From contig CAJSYZ010000002.1 in assembly GCA_910574455.1 (NCBI GenBank), positions 2,381,671 to 2,445,670 of the forward strand: DNA of 64,000 nucleotides, in the 5' to 3' direction. The DNA is from Trichaptum fuscoviolaceum. Taxonomy: Eukaryota; Basidiomycota; Agaricomycetes; Hymenochaetales; Trichaptaceae. Within the stretch, counting starts at the first letter, position 1, and the number at the start of each line of letters is the position of its first letter. Position numbers and translations under genes: made by a program. This document shows positions 24,135 through 37,876 of this stretch, one piece after another. A model generated the notes under the pieces. It worked only from the letters and a program-made list of their open reading frames with translations, ran no database searches and was not told where the DNA came from.

Positions 24135-24291
24135 GACGGTCTCAGTGAAGAGTGCAGGGAACTGCGAAGGAAGAAACTGTAGATCAAACCTACGGAAAGT
24201 TGCGTCCCCAGGCTGCCAGTGTGCGGAAGTCCAAAACGGGAACGCAAGGATTCACGTTATTTCCGACTCGCTCTCTCTTCTCTCCTCAATT
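24135..24291. promoter_or_regulatory. Divergent mgr2/pex10 promoter with TGCCAGTG
   Basis: 157 bp separate the two start codons, so both promoters must overlap here. A TGCCAGTG octamer lies at 24214-24221, almost exactly central (about 80 bp from each ATG). A CT-rich stretch before the pex10 ATG fits a fungal transcription start region. Confidence 0.5.
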
Positions 24292-25616
24292 ATGGACTCA
24301 GACATTGCACCGTTGCCTGCATTTCCTCCTGCACAACAGGCGCAAATTAGTGAGACCACTGTGAACAATGCCATTTGCTGCAGACTCTAATGTGCGCCAG
24401 TCAGAGCAAACCAACGCGACCTATTCTATGTGTCTTCACTCCGAGAACAGGCGGAGAGTGTCTTGCGAGCTTGGCTGGGTCAGGTCATTGTTACCTTACC
24501 TCCCAATCGGAAACGCTGATGCCTGGTCGTAGGTAACCGCTGGTTATCAAGATGGGATAAAGAAGTAGATCTTTTGGCCAAGTTGTTATACTATGGGCTT
24601 AGCACCGGACGCGGTTAGAATTCACTGGCGCAAGTCCCTGTCAGAGTACGTCTGACAGTCAAAGTTATTATAGCCGCACAAACCCTGGGCGAGGAATATA
24701 CAGATACCTGGCAATACGCAGAAACAAATAGAGGCTTTCCATCTCCTCGGGTGAGTGATAAATTATTGCTCGTGTAGACGCGAAGTAATGACAGACACGC
24801 ACTGGCAGCGGCGAGCTGCACTAGTTTTCCTCCCAGCCTTTCCAGCATACATCATCTCGCGGTTTGCGACGACCTTGAGTGGTGGCAATGAAAGGCTCTC
24901 GCGTATTCTCAGTCAGCTGCCCGGGATCCTTGACGTTCTCTCTGAGATAAATCTGGCCGTTTTCTATTTCAGTGGGGTATACTACGACCTCGTTAGGCGT
25001 TTCCTCCGTATCCGGAATGTGAGCAGTCCGCTCAAGTTGAGAACGAATTTTTAACGTCTCGCAGGTCTCATCTATACCCGAGAATCCAAATGCTCGGCCA
25101 CCGTCATACTCACTTTTAGGAATACTAATTGCCGTACGACTCATTCATCGGCTAGTATCGACAGTCAGGTCGCTTCGAGCAGATAGAGGCAAGGGAGAAC
25201 TCTCCCAATCTTCTCCAAGATCAAGGAAGGAAGTGAAGGGAGAATCTTCTACCGAGGCTACAATTGATGGCATTTCGTTATCCGAACTATTGGCACAGAT
25301 ACCGGATGAAACCGACCCTCCCGTGCCCGCCGAAGAGGACGAGCATACGGCGCTCGACTTCGCCAGCATTTCTGCGGAAGAGAGGGAGAGAAGAAATTGC
25401 ACTCTCTGTTTGGAGGAGCGCACTGCAAGCTGCGCGACCGAATGCGGCCACCTGTTTTGCTGGTCTTGCATTATCGGATGGGGGAGGGAAAAGGTGCGGA
25501 ATGTTCACTGATATACTCGCCTTCAACAAGTTGACTGAGGTATTCAACAGGCTGAATGTCCTCTATGTCGACAGTCTTTGAACTTAGCCCGACTAATACC
25601 CATCTACAACCTCTGA
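24292..25616 (+). CDS. pex10: Peroxin-10, RING E3 ligase of peroxisome import
   Basis: Peroxisomal membrane RING ligase that, with PEX2 and PEX12, ubiquitinates the import receptor PEX5 for recycling. Seven exons (24292-24349, 24401-24478, 24533-24613, 24674-24750, 24809-25018, 25065-25493, 25551-25616) give 332 residues. The N-terminus AFPPAQQAQI, then RWLSRWDKEVDLLAKLLYY, QTLGEEYTDTW and NLAVFYFSGVYYDLVRRF are family landmarks covering the membrane part. The RING finger reads CTLCLEERTASCATECGHLF, CWSC, then across the last intron AECPLCRQS, a C3HC4 arrangement. It ends ARLIPIYNL. The third intron starts GTTAGA, an unusual donor. The last exon is essential: reading on into the intron truncates the RING. 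Confidence 0.94.
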
Positions 25617-25751
25617 TGTATCCCAACCCAAGCAAGCTCTGCCAAAAATTAGCCTTGTTTTGCGCCACAACACATGTATCATTCAACAATTAGAATACAC
25701 AGAAGCAAGAAAAGGGAAGGGATGCACACGGGCGCTTGCCGAAGATTTTAA

Positions 25752-26351
25752 TTATAATAATGGTTGGATGAGCGTAATATTGTCTCCTTTCAGTAGTATG
25801 CGACCTATGACAGTGCATAATGATTCAATAAAAATACCAAGATTTTTGCGATATACTTACCAAGGTCCCGGCTGGGTTTTTGTTCCTTCACGTACACTTC
25901 CACAGCGTCGTCCATCACGACATTCATAAACTCGTCGAATCCCTAAGAACAATGTAGTCAGTATAAACCCTTAGCAGAGCCGAGATAGAATAAGGGATTA
26001 GAACATAGAATATATGAATGTTTCGATTTATCAGATGCATAATGAGTTTGTCTTCGAGAAGGGAGATCAATGGGAGATAGACAATCGAGGCACACAGACG
26101 CACAATAATTCGACCCTCAATACGCATATCCACATTGTCGTATAGCCAGATCGAGACTTTCGTTTTCTGTGAAAGCAGATAATTATCCAAAGCAGGAAGT
26201 GTATGACGGTGTAGTAATGTACCTGCTGAAGATGCCTGAAAATGACATTCTGAAGAAGTCGTTGATGTATTAGCATTGTTTCAACTTTATGCGAGTTGAA
26301 TAAAAAACTCACGATGGGTTGGACCATCACACGTTGTTGGCGACCCGACAT
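25752..26351 (-). CDS. sme1: Small nuclear ribonucleoprotein E (SmE)
   Basis: Core Sm-ring protein of spliceosomal snRNPs. Five very short exons (26351-26313, 26249-26223, 26166-26104, 25942-25861, 25804-25752) give 87 residues. Sequence landmarks: MVQPINVIFRHLQQKTKVSI, WLYDNVDMRIEGRIIGFDEF (Sm1) and GRILLKGDNITLIQ (Sm2). Length and motifs match the family closely. The start codon is 243 bp from the dynein gene start, divergent; the spacer contains a CGCCAGTG variant of the recurring octamer at 26480. Confidence 0.95.
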
Positions 26352-26594
26352 GTTGCTCGTTATATATTGGTGATATCAATACTGTCGCTCAGTGTTTGGG
26401 ATGAAGGATCCGGAGTGTTTTGGTTTCGGTTTTGGGAGGATGCGACTTGAGGACTCGGAGGACTTTGCGAACCTTTCGACGCCAGTGAACGCGTTGATTA
26501 TGTAAAGTACGCGTGGACGAACTGAGCAGAAAGTTGGACGCGCGAGACGGAATTTCGACTTGACTACGGACGCGCGGCAGTAGGGGTCATTCGA

Positions 26595-29500
26595 ATGGAG
26601 GTTAGTAGACACAACGTAGACCTGATAAAGATACTGACATTTTACTAGGTGCTAGCACCTTCAAACTCTTCGACCGCGGCGACGGTCGCATTCATCACTT
26701 TTGTTCAAGATCTCAAGCGAAAAACGAAAGAATGGGCCCCTCTGATAGACCTATGTGCCAACGGAGAAAAGACACTGGAACGATTCCGATACCAATTTCC
26801 AGACGATTGGCTATACAGCGACCAACTACGAGGTCAATGGAGCGCGTTTCAGGAGATATTGAAGAGGAAGAACGACTCTATTCAGGAGCAGCTTGGTATG
26901 TGACCAATTGGCCACTCAAACACAAATGCTTAACTGACGCGTACTATCCATAGCTGGCTTGCAAGTTAAGATTGACGCTCAGGCTAAGATTGTTGAACAG
27001 AAGATCAACGAGATTATTGAGGAATGGGAGCAGTCGCGTCCAGTACAAGGAAATTTACGAGCAGAGGACGCAACGAACACTATCAACAGCTTTGAAGTCA
27101 AGCTGAACCGTCTTCAAGAAGAATATGAACTTGTATGCAAAGCTAAAGAAGCTTTGGACCTTGAGCTGAACAGACATACACGATTGGAGCCTATCTTCGA
27201 GGAGTTGCGTGATTTGAAGGCTGTCTGGACTGCTCTCTCAGGAATCTGGGCTCAGATTGGTGAACTGAGGGAGATTGCATGGGCGAGCGTCCAACCACGC
27301 AAGTTAAAGGAACAGCTGAACGGCCTTCAAGCGTCAACGAAAGAGCTACCGACTCGTATGCGTCAGTACGCCGCCTTCGAATACGTGCAAGAGACTCTTC
27401 GCACGTTGTCGAAAAGCAACTCAATCATTAGCGACCTCAAGTCAGAGGCCGTGAAGGATAGGCATTGGACACAACTATTTCAAGCACTACGCATGAAACC
27501 TGTTAGCCTGAAACTGTGAGCTTGAGGTTGAATAAGCGTGACTACCTACTGAATTTCAGTTTAGGATGACCTTGGGGCATGTTTATGACATGGACTTGAA
27601 GAGGAATGAATCTGTGATAAAGGAGGTATTTCTGCAAGCTCAAGGAGAGGTGAGTGATGCTCTTTTGCTTATTATCAATATCAGCTGAGTATAGTTGCCA
27701 CTTTTTTTCAGATGGCTCTTGAGGAGTATATCAGGCAAGTTAGGGAACTATGGACTAGTTACCCTCTCGATCTGGTTAATTATCAGAATAAATGCCGTCT
27801 AATTCGGTGCGTGTTCTAACGGTACAGCCTACTATTTGCTTATACTCTCTTAGAGGATGGGACGATCTCTTCGCAAAATGTAGCGAGAACCTTAACTCGC
27901 TCACAGCGATGAAGTTGTCACCTTACTACAAGGGTGAGAAGAAATCATATTTTTTCCTAGATTTGTAGGTTGTTGACCAAGGACATATTTGACAGTTTTC
28001 GAGGAGGAGGCATCTTCTTGGGAAGATAAGCTTAATCGAATCCACGTCTTATTTGGTGAGTATAATCACGATTGCCTTTTGCATCTGCCTAACGTATAAC
28101 TAGACGTATGGATTGATGTTCAACGCCAGTGGGTGTACCTGGAGGGCATCTTTTCCGGAAGTGCCGATATCAAGCATCTGCTCCCGGTCGAGTCCGCCAG
28201 GTTCCAAAGTATCAACACTGAGTTTCTGACGGTGATGAAGAAAGTTAACAAATCTAATCGCGTGGTAGATGTGATGAACATTCCAGGTATACAGAAGTCT
28301 CTCGAGCGACTTGCCGACCTTCTTAACAAGATCCAGAAAGCTCTTGGTGAATACCTTGAGCGCGAGCGAGCAAGCTTCCCCCGTTTCTATTTCGTCGGTG
28401 ACGAGGACTTGCTCGAAATCATTGGTAACTCCAAGACCATCGTCAGGATCATGAAGCATTTGAAGAAAATGTTTGCTGGAATCAATACGACGCTATTGGA
28501 CGATGAAGAAACAGAGATTCGTGGCATTGCATCCCGTGAAGGTGAGGAGATTCGCTTTAGGACGCCTATTCTCCTCAAGGAATATCCGAAGATCAACGAC
28601 TGGTTGGCAAAGTTGGAAGCCGAAATGAGGAACAATCTCGCATACCTTCTTTGCGATGCCGTGGCAGAACTTCAGGAGTTCTATGGTCGGGAGGATGCGT
28701 TCGACGCCAAAACCTTTGTTCGGTGGATTGAAAAGTATCCAGCACAACTCGTCTGTCTGGCAGTCCAAGTGGCTTGGACAACTTCAGTAGAAAGCCACCT
28801 GAAAGCCGGACAGACTCCCGAAGGATCTCTAGAAACTGTCCGACGCAGCTTAGATCTTCTCGCCGATGTTGTTCTTACCGATTTAGAGACAATCACTCGT
28901 CGCAAATGCGAGCATTTGATCACGGAACTCGTGCACGAACGGGATGTCATTCGATATCTTGTCCAGAATGGAGTTGATGATAGCAAGTCGTTCTCCTGGC
29001 TATATTTGATGCGTTTCTATTTGGATCAATCTATCGAAAACCCACTCGATAGGCTGTCAATTCGCGTTGCTAATGCAACATTCCCTTACGGATGGGAATA
29101 CCTGGGTGTACCGGACCGTCTTGTCCAGACTCCTTTGACAGATAAATGTTACCTTGCCTTAACGCAGGCCTTGGATAGTCAACTAGGTGGCTCTCCATTT
29201 GGACCGGCTGGAACTGGGAAGACAGAGTCAGTCAAGGCATTGGGGGTCCAATTGGGCCGCTTCGTGTTGGTATTCTGTTGTGACGAGACGTTCGATTTCC
29301 AAGCAATGGGTCGCATCTTCGTTGGGCTGTGTCAAGTGGGGGCATGGGGATGTTTTGACGAGTTCAATCGTCTGGAGGAGCGCATTCTTAGTGCCGTCTC
29401 GCAGCAAGTGCAAAGCATTCAACAAGGCTTGTCAGCTCTCGTGAAGAATCCGCAGGCTGAGATAGAGCTCGTCGGGAAAAATCTGAGGATAAACCCTAAC

Positions 29501-32500
29501 ATCGGTATATTCATTACTACGAATCCAAATTATGCCGGTCGCTCGACTCTCCCCCCTAATCTTACCAAGCTCTTCAGGCCTATGGCAATGACTCGACCAG
29601 ATCGCGAACTCATTGCTCAAGTCATGTTGTTCTCTCAAGGTTTCAGGTCAGCAGAGGTATTGGCGTCAAAGATTGTGCCCTTCTTCAATCTGTGCGACGA
29701 GCAGCTGTCACCACAACCTCACTACGATTTCGGTTTGCGTGCATTGAAAGCAGTCTTGTCGAGTGCCGGTATACTTAAGCGGGAGCGTATGCAAGCCACC
29801 CGTGCGGGCGACGACGATGCTTCCACCCTTTCGGATATAATCTCAGAACAAGTGATTCTTATACAAAGTGTCACAGAAACCATTGTACCCAAACTGGTTG
29901 CAGATGATGTGCCATTGTTGACAAGGTAGGTTTTGCTTTTCGGTCAATGTTAGTCAGGGATTGATTATGTTTCCTAGTCTTCTGGCAGACGTCTTCCCTG
30001 GAGTCGATTATTTCCCTGTAGATCTCGATGCCCTCCGAGAACAGATCATCAAGGTTTGCGAGGAAAGGCGATTGGTTCCTGGAGAGCGTTGGATTACAAA
30101 GATCCTCCAGCTCTACCAGATTCAGAAAATCCAGCACGGTTTGATGATGGTCGGTCCCTCTGGAAGTGGGAAAACAAACGCCTGGCGTGTCCTTTTGGCA
30201 GCCCTTCAGCGTCTTGATGAAATTGAAGGTGTCAGCTATGTCATCGACCCCAAAGCTATCCACAAGGAAGCCTTATACGGAACCCTTGACCCTACAACTC
30301 GTGAATGGAACGACGGCTTGTTCACGCACATTTTGCGCAAGATTGTTGACGATGTGCGTGGTGAAAGCTCCAAGCGGCATTGGATCATTTTCGATGGAGA
30401 CGTTGACCCGGAATGGGTTGAAAATTTGAACAGTGTTTTAGACGATAACAAATTGTTGACTCTACCGAACGGCGAGCGTCTCAATCTTCCTCCAAACGTA
30501 CGGATCATGTTTGAAGTTGAGCATTTGAAGTACGCAACACTAGCTACTGTCAGTCGTTGTGGCATGATATGGTTTAGTGACGATGTCGTGGAGCCAGATA
30601 TGGTTTACAAACATTATTTGGATACTCTTGCTGCGGTCCCTCTCGATGCGGATGAGGATGGATCGCTTGACGCATTGACTGTTCGGCGAGCAGATGAACC
30701 TACCGTTTCACCACATCTCGAGACACAGAAGCAAGTTGCTGTCATTCTCGAGCCATACTTCGCGGAGGGGGCAGTTATCAGCTCAGCTCTCGAATATGCA
30801 GGATCGATCGAGCACATAATGGACTTCACCCCGACCAGAGCTCTCAATACCTTATTCTCCCTGATCAACAAGACCGCGCGTAATATCATAGAATATAACA
30901 ACCAGCACTCAGATTTCCCCCTAAGCCCGGAGAAGATTGAGCAGTACGTCACAAAGCGGTTGCTCGTGAACATTATCTGGGCATTCTCTGGTGATGCCAG
31001 GCTGGAGCTTCGAGCAGATTTGGGTGAATTTTTACGAAAGCAGACCGGTGTTGATCTGCCGCCGCTCGGCCATGGGGATTCCCTACTTGACTACGATGTT
31101 CAGGTAGCAACTGGTGAATGGATCTCTTGGTCCTCAAGAGTACCAAAGATCGAAATCGAGGCGCATCTTGTCACTGCGTCTGATGTCGTCGTTCCCACCA
31201 TCGATACTGTTCGTCATGAAGAAGTTCTGTACTCATGGCTTTCGGAACACAAGCCTTTGATGTTGTGTGGTCCTCCCGGTTCGGGAAAGACAATGACATT
31301 GTTCAGCGCATTGAGGAAATTACCCGACATGGAAGTAGTCGGGCTGAACTTCTCAAGTGCAACCACACCAGAACTCATTTTGAAGACATTTGAGCAGTAC
31401 TGCGAATTCAGGAAAACACCGAACGGGGTCATTCTCGCTCCTGTGCAGATAGGACGTTGGCTTGTCGTATTCTGCGACGAAATAAATCTTCCAGCGACCG
31501 ATAAATACGGTACCCAGCGTGTAATATCCTTCCTTCGTCAGCTGGTTGAATCCGGTGGTTATTACCGTACTTCAGATATGGCTTGGGTCAAGTTGGAAAG
31601 GATACAGTTTGTTGGGGCGTGTAATCCCCCGACAGATCCCGGTCGAGTTCCTCTTTCACACAGATTCCTCCGCCATGCCCCTCTCGTCATGGTTGATTAT
31701 CCTGGAGAAATATCCCTCAAACAGATCTACGGTACTTATAGCCGTGCCATGCTCAAGGTCGTACCGAATCTAGTCAACTACGCTGAGCCCCTCACGGATG
31801 CCATGGTCTTGTTCTATCTTGCGTCGCAGAAGAGGTTTACATCTGATAATCAAGCACATTATGTGTACAGCCCCCGTGAGCTTACTCGATGGGTCCGTGG
31901 TATCTACGAAGCTATTAAACCTCTTGAGATTCTATCTGTTGAAGGTCTCGTCCGTGTATGGGCTCACGAGGCCCTACGTCTCTTCCAGGACAGGCTTGTA
32001 TCTGAGGACGAGAAAGTTTGGACGGATGAGAACATCGATATGACGGCAATGCAGTGCTTCCCTACCATCAACCGTGATGAGGCTCTGTCGAGACCTATCT
32101 TATTCTCCAATTGGACATCCAAAAATTATGTATCTGTGGAACGGGAGGCTTTACGAGAGTATATCAAGGCCCGTCTTAGAGTTTTCCATGAAGAGGAGCT
32201 CGACGTCCAACTGGTTCTATTCAATGATGTTCTGGACCATGTTCTTCGCATAGATCGTGTATTCAGGCAAATCCAAGGACACCTTCTGCTAATTGGTGTC
32301 AGTGGTAGTGGCAAAGTAAGTCCACAGTACAACATTATGGCATACTCCCCTGACCGTTGTACAGACTACATTGTCTCGTTTTGTGGCCTGGATGAATGGC
32401 CTGAGTATTTTTCAGATAAAAGTGTCAAACAAGTACACAGGAGAAGACTTTGACGAGGACCTGCGAACTGTCTTACGCCGCGCTGGCTGCAAGGGGGAAA

Positions 32501-35500
32501 AGATCTGTTTCATCATGGATGAATCAAATGTTCTGGACTCTGGATTCTTAGAGAGGATGAACACTCTACTGGCCAATGCAGAAGTTCCAGGCTTGTTCGA
32601 AGGAGACGAACACTCTGCTTTAATGACTGCTTGCAAAGAAGGCTCCCAGCGTGATGGGCTTATGCTTGATTCTCACGAGGAGCTTTACCGTTGGTTCACC
32701 CAACAAGTTGCAAAGAATCTTCATGTGGTCTTCACTATGAATCCCCCTGAAAACGGCCTTGCTTCACGTGCTGCTACGTCTCCAGCATTGTTCAATCGTT
32801 GTGTTCTTGATTGGTTTGGCGATTGGCCCGACCAGGCATTTTATCAAGTTGGGGCAGAGTTTACACAAACTCTTGACCTCGATTTGCCCAAATATAATCC
32901 TCCTCAATATTTCCCGATTGCCTACCGTCACCTTCCAATGCCACCTTCGCATCGCGCGGCAGTCTGCAATGCTCTTGTCTATGTTCATCAAACTCTTTAT
33001 CAATTCAACAAGAAGCTCAGCAGGCGTCAAGGCCGATACAATTACGTCACTCCTAGGCATTACTTGGACTTGTGAGTCATTTCTACGCTGATCGGCCCGC
33101 TTCTATCTGAGATTCATTATTAGCTTACAACATTATGTCAAACTGTACAACGAGAAACGCGATGAGCTCGAAGAACAGCAGAGGCATCTTCACGTTGGAT
33201 TGGACAAGCTGAGGGATACTGTGACTCAGGTGGAGGAGCTTCGGAAGAGTCTGGCGATCAAAAATAGGCAATTGGAGGCGAAGGACGCCGAAGCTAACGA
33301 AAAGCTCAAGCGCATGGTTTCAGATCAACAAGAAGCTGAACAGAAAAAAGCTGCTTCTATCGAGATACAGGCTGCCTTGGTGGAGCAGGATCGCAACATC
33401 GATCAAAGGCGAAATGTCGTAATGGCGGACCTCGCCGATGCACAGCCGGCTGTCCTCGATGCACAGGCAGCTGTTAGCAACATCAAAAGACAGCATTTAC
33501 AGGAAGTGCGAACGATGGCGAACCCTCCGGAAGCAGTTAAACTTGCAATGGAGTCAGTATGTACCACTCTAGGCCACAAGATCGATAGCTGGCGTACAGT
33601 GCAAGGTATCATTCGTCGGGATGACTTCATTCAGAGAATCGTCAATTTCAATACGACCACACAGATGACGAAGCCCTTACGCGAGCTTATGAAGAGGGAC
33701 TTTTTGTCGAGGCCATCCTTCAATTTCGAGACTGTGAATCGTGCGAGTAAAGCTTGTGGTCCACTAGTCAAATGGGTTATAGCTCAGGTCCGGTACTCAG
33801 AAATCATTGACAAGGTAGAACCACTGCGAAACGAAGTGCAGTCGTTGGAAGAGCAGGCCGAAAAGACGAAAGAACAAGCGGCCATGATCATAACAATGAT
33901 CACAGAATTGGAAACTAGCATCAAGCGTTATAAGGAGGAGTACGCATTGCTCATCAGCGAAACGCAATCCATCAAGTCCGAAATGGAACGGGTTCAGAGT
34001 AAGGTGGACCGCAGTATGCGTCTTTTAGAAAGTTTATCTTCGGAGAGAGCCCGTTGGGAGGCAGGTAGTCGTACATTCGACGCAGAGATGAGTACTATTG
34101 TCGGGGATGTCTTACTATCGGCTGCGTTCCTAGCATATGGTGGCTTCTTCGACCAGCACTATAGGGAGCTTATGTGGCAGGAATGGTCAAACCACCTAAC
34201 TGAAGCTGGTATTATGTTCAAGCCAGAACTTTCATTCCCAGAGTATCTATCAACTGCGGACGATCGACTCAGTTGGCTCTCTAAGTCCTTACCGTCAGAT
34301 AACCTTTGCACCGAGAATGCAATCATGCTGAAGCGCTTCAATCGCTACCCTCTTATCATCGATCCGACAGGCCAGGCAACCTCCTTCCTCCTTAACGAAT
34401 ACAAGGAACGCAAAATCACCGTGACAAGCTTCCTGGATGACGCTTTCCTCAAAGTGCTTGAGAGTGCCCTTCGATTCGGCAACCCTCTTTTGATTCAAGA
34501 TGTGGAACACTTAGATCCCATTCTCAATGCTGTTCTCAACAAAGAAATACGCAGAACAGGTGGCCGCGTTCTCATTCGATTAGGAAACCAAGATATCGAT
34601 TTCTCGCCCTCCTTTACAATGTTCCTCTCAACTCGCGATCCCTCAGTAGAATTTTCGCCGGATATTTGCAGTCGTGTCACATTTGTGAACTTTACGATGA
34701 CTCGCAGTAGTCTACAAAGTCAAACCTTGGACCAAGTTCTCAAAGTGGAAAGGCCTGACACCGAACGTAAGAGGACCGACCTCATGAAAGTTCAAGGGGA
34801 GTTTAGGCTTAGGTTACGGACGTTAGAGAAACTGTTGCTTCAGGCCCTGAACGAGTCAACGGGTAACATCTTGGATGACGACAAGGTGATCGACACTCTC
34901 GAGACACTGAAAACCGAGGCGGCCGAGATTACTCGAAAAGTTGAAGAGACCGATATAGTGATGCGCGAAGTGGAACAAGTCACTGCTGAATACTTGCCAA
35001 TAGCACAAGCCTGCAGCTCCGTCTTCTTCATCTTAGAGCAGCTTAACCTCATCAACCATTTCTATCAGTTTTCTTTATCTTTCTTCATGAATATTTTCGA
35101 TTATGTCTTACACCACAACCCGAACCTGCAGGGCGTCACGGACTATGCCTCACGACGTCAGATATTATACGATGATCTTTTCCTCATCGTCTATAGGCGA
35201 ACTTCACGGGCTCTCCTTCATCAGGATCACGTAACCTTGGGCATGCTCTTGGCTCAGGTCAAACTGCGCAGTGTAGAGGACCTTACTGATGAATATGAGT
35301 TCCTCCTCGAAGGAGGTGAAACTATAGCTATCGGCAGTGCTGGTCAGACTCTGGAACCTATAGGATCTGACATACTTACACCTGAGCAAGAACAGAGGCT
35401 TCAGAGTCATTCAAAGCATATCATATTCAAGCCCGTCCAAATTCACTTACGCGATCACGAGGACGAGTGGTCATCGTTCTTGGAATCTTCGACGCCAGAG

Positions 35501-37701
35501 AAAGAAGCGCCATCGCCATGGGATAATGATTCAGGTGAGTCATCTCGTATAGTAGAAAGATGTGAATTTAATTCCCTCCATTCACAGCAATAATGAAGGT
35601 TATGCATGATGTCCTATTAGTCAAATGTTTCAGACCAGATCGCCTTGTACAAGCGTTGGGAGCATTCACTCGCATTGCTTTTGACAAAGACCTATCGGTA
35701 GAGTCTGATTATGACTTGTCGGACATGGTCGCGAAGGAGGTTCCCTCCTCTACACCTCTCGCGCTTGTCTCTGTTAAGGGTTACGACGCGAGTTACCGTG
35801 TAGAAAATCTTGTTCGGAATACTGGCGTGAAATGCGCATCCGTGGCAATGGGTTCACAGGAAGGCTTTTCATTGGCTGACCAGGCTATTGCGCAAGCTTC
35901 CAGACAGGGAACTTGGGTATTACTCAAGAATGTCCATCTTTCCCCATCCTGGCTTGGTCAATTGGAGAAGAAGTTACAGACTTTGAACCCGCATCGCAAC
36001 TTCCGGCTTTTCCTCACTATGGAGGCGAACCCTGTCATCCCAGTCAACATCCTCCGGCAATCGCGCATATTGATGAACGAGCCCCCGCCGGGAATCAAGG
36101 CCAATCTACTTGACTCTTTGCGAGGTATTCCTCAAGGACGTCTAACTCAAGGCCCCGCGGAGAAAGCTCGTCTGTATTTCCTCTTAGCTTGGTTCCATGC
36201 GGTGGTTCAAGAACGTTTACGATATGTTCCTTTGGGTTGGAGCAAGACATACGACTTCAATGACTCAGACATGAACGCGGCGTTCGGGACGATAGATACT
36301 TGGCTGCACTCGGTCGCTAAGGGACGCGCGAACATTGATCCCATGCAGATTCCGTGGGATGCAATCAGGACTCTGGTCAAGCAAATTGTCTACGGAGGAC
36401 GTGTGGACAGTGACTTTGACCTGAAGCTACTTGACACTTTCGTGGACTCTCTTTTCACACCAGCCTCCTACAACTTGGATTTCGACCTAGTTCCGCGTTC
36501 TGAGGACAAGGCTATCCTTACGATTCCAGAAGGAACGAAACTGGACCACTTCATGAGTTGGGTACAAGCACTCCCTGACCGTGAACCGCCATCCTGGCTG
36601 AGTCTACCACCATCTGCCGAACGAGTCATAGCTATTGCTCAAAGTACGTATGAACGAATAGCCATTAAGAATATTGACGCTAATAATTGATTTTTAAGGC
36701 AACGAACTTTTGGTCAAACTACGCAAGATGAGAAGTTTGACTGACGACGATGAAGACGACGCCAAACCTTCTGGCCCAGTCAAGAGCCAAAAGGCAGAGC
36801 AACCTGCCTGGATGCGTGGCCTCCTTGAGCGCTGCAAGGAATGGCTTGGAGCCTTGCCAGAGGTAAGTACTATGGAATGTTCAACTCAATCCGGGCTACT
36901 TACCTTTATATCGTAGTCGTTCAATACGCTGCAGAAGCAGACCGCTGATAATCAGGACCCTCTTTATCGCCTGTTCTTCCGTGAAGGTGAAGTTGGCACG
37001 AAACTCCTTCGCCAAGTCAGGAGGGATCTTGCCGACGTTGTTCTGGTGTGCGAAGGTTCCCTAAAGCAAACTAATCACTTGCGCACCCTTATGAGTCACC
37101 TTACTAAAGCCACGATTCCGATTCATTGGTTACGGTATAAAGTGAAGAAGACTATGTCGGTTTCAGAGTGGATTCCGAACCTGGCACTACGACTGCAACA
37201 GCTGGACAAGATTGCCAGTTTGGATACGTTGAATCATGTTGAAGTTTGGCTGGGAGGTTTGTTCTTCCCTGAGGCGTACATCACAGCAACACGTCAAGCT
37301 GTTGCTCACCGAAAGAAGTGGAGTCTGGAAACGTTAGACCTCCGGCTGGACGTCGAACGTGTCAATGACCCAGGCGCATTCATTGTTGATGGTGAATTAT
37401 ACTGTTTGCTATATGCTCGAACGTTACTAACGCTTACGTTTCAGGCCTCATCCTAGAAGGCGCTGCATGGGCTGGCAACGAGCTCGTACTCAACGATGGT
37501 GCAAGTGTTCGGCTTAACCCCTCTCAAGTTCGTTGGATACAGACAGATTCGAACGAGCAAGCGTCAAGCAAATTTGTTACGCTTCCCATATACCTCAACA
37601 AAGATCGCAGCGACATTCTCTTCACTGTCAAGCTGCCGTTCAATGGTGCTGACGGGCGCCTGGTGCACATGAGGGCAGTTTGTCTTACCGCTGGCGATTA
37701 G
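26595..37701 (+). CDS. Cytoplasmic dynein heavy chain, linker and motor part only
   Basis: Minus-end-directed microtubule motor. Fifteen exons (26595-26600, 26649-26895, 26954-27515, 27565-27649, 27712-27805, 27854-27933, 27996-28055, 28104-29925, 29978-32315, 32365-33071, 33124-35534, 35588-36643, 36699-36862, 36917-37391, 37444-37701) sum to 10365 nt, 3454 residues. The protein starts [20 protein letters not shown], which aligns with the middle of normal heavy chains (near residue 1100 of about 4600). The linker follows ([26 protein letters not shown]). AAA1 has GPAGTGKT and [11 protein letters not shown]2 [14 protein letters not shown]3 [10 protein letters not shown] and [11 protein letters not shown]4 GVSGSGKTTLS and MDESNVL. 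The stalk and microtubule-binding region ([15 protein letters not shown]), AAA5-6 and the C-terminal domain ([15 protein letters not shown]) are complete. Only the dimerising, intermediate-chain-binding tail is missing. The first 6-nt exon is the least certain part. Confidence 0.93.
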
Positions 37702-37876
37702 ACTGTTACTAGATGATATCCTCTTCCACATCTATCATACCCTCACCTTCCTTACGATATAGTGAATACCCTTCATGAATTTGCATACTGCTCTCTTCGT
37801 ACAATAACATGCATATAGTGGATTTAATTGTAATGTAGCTGATGATCACGAATGACATTTTTCTTATGATGAAATG

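Noticed and set aside
26352..26594. Hidden exons of the dynein tail upstream of the first exon
   Set aside because: 243 bp cannot hold about 1100 residues, and no heavy-chain sequence is visible in any frame.
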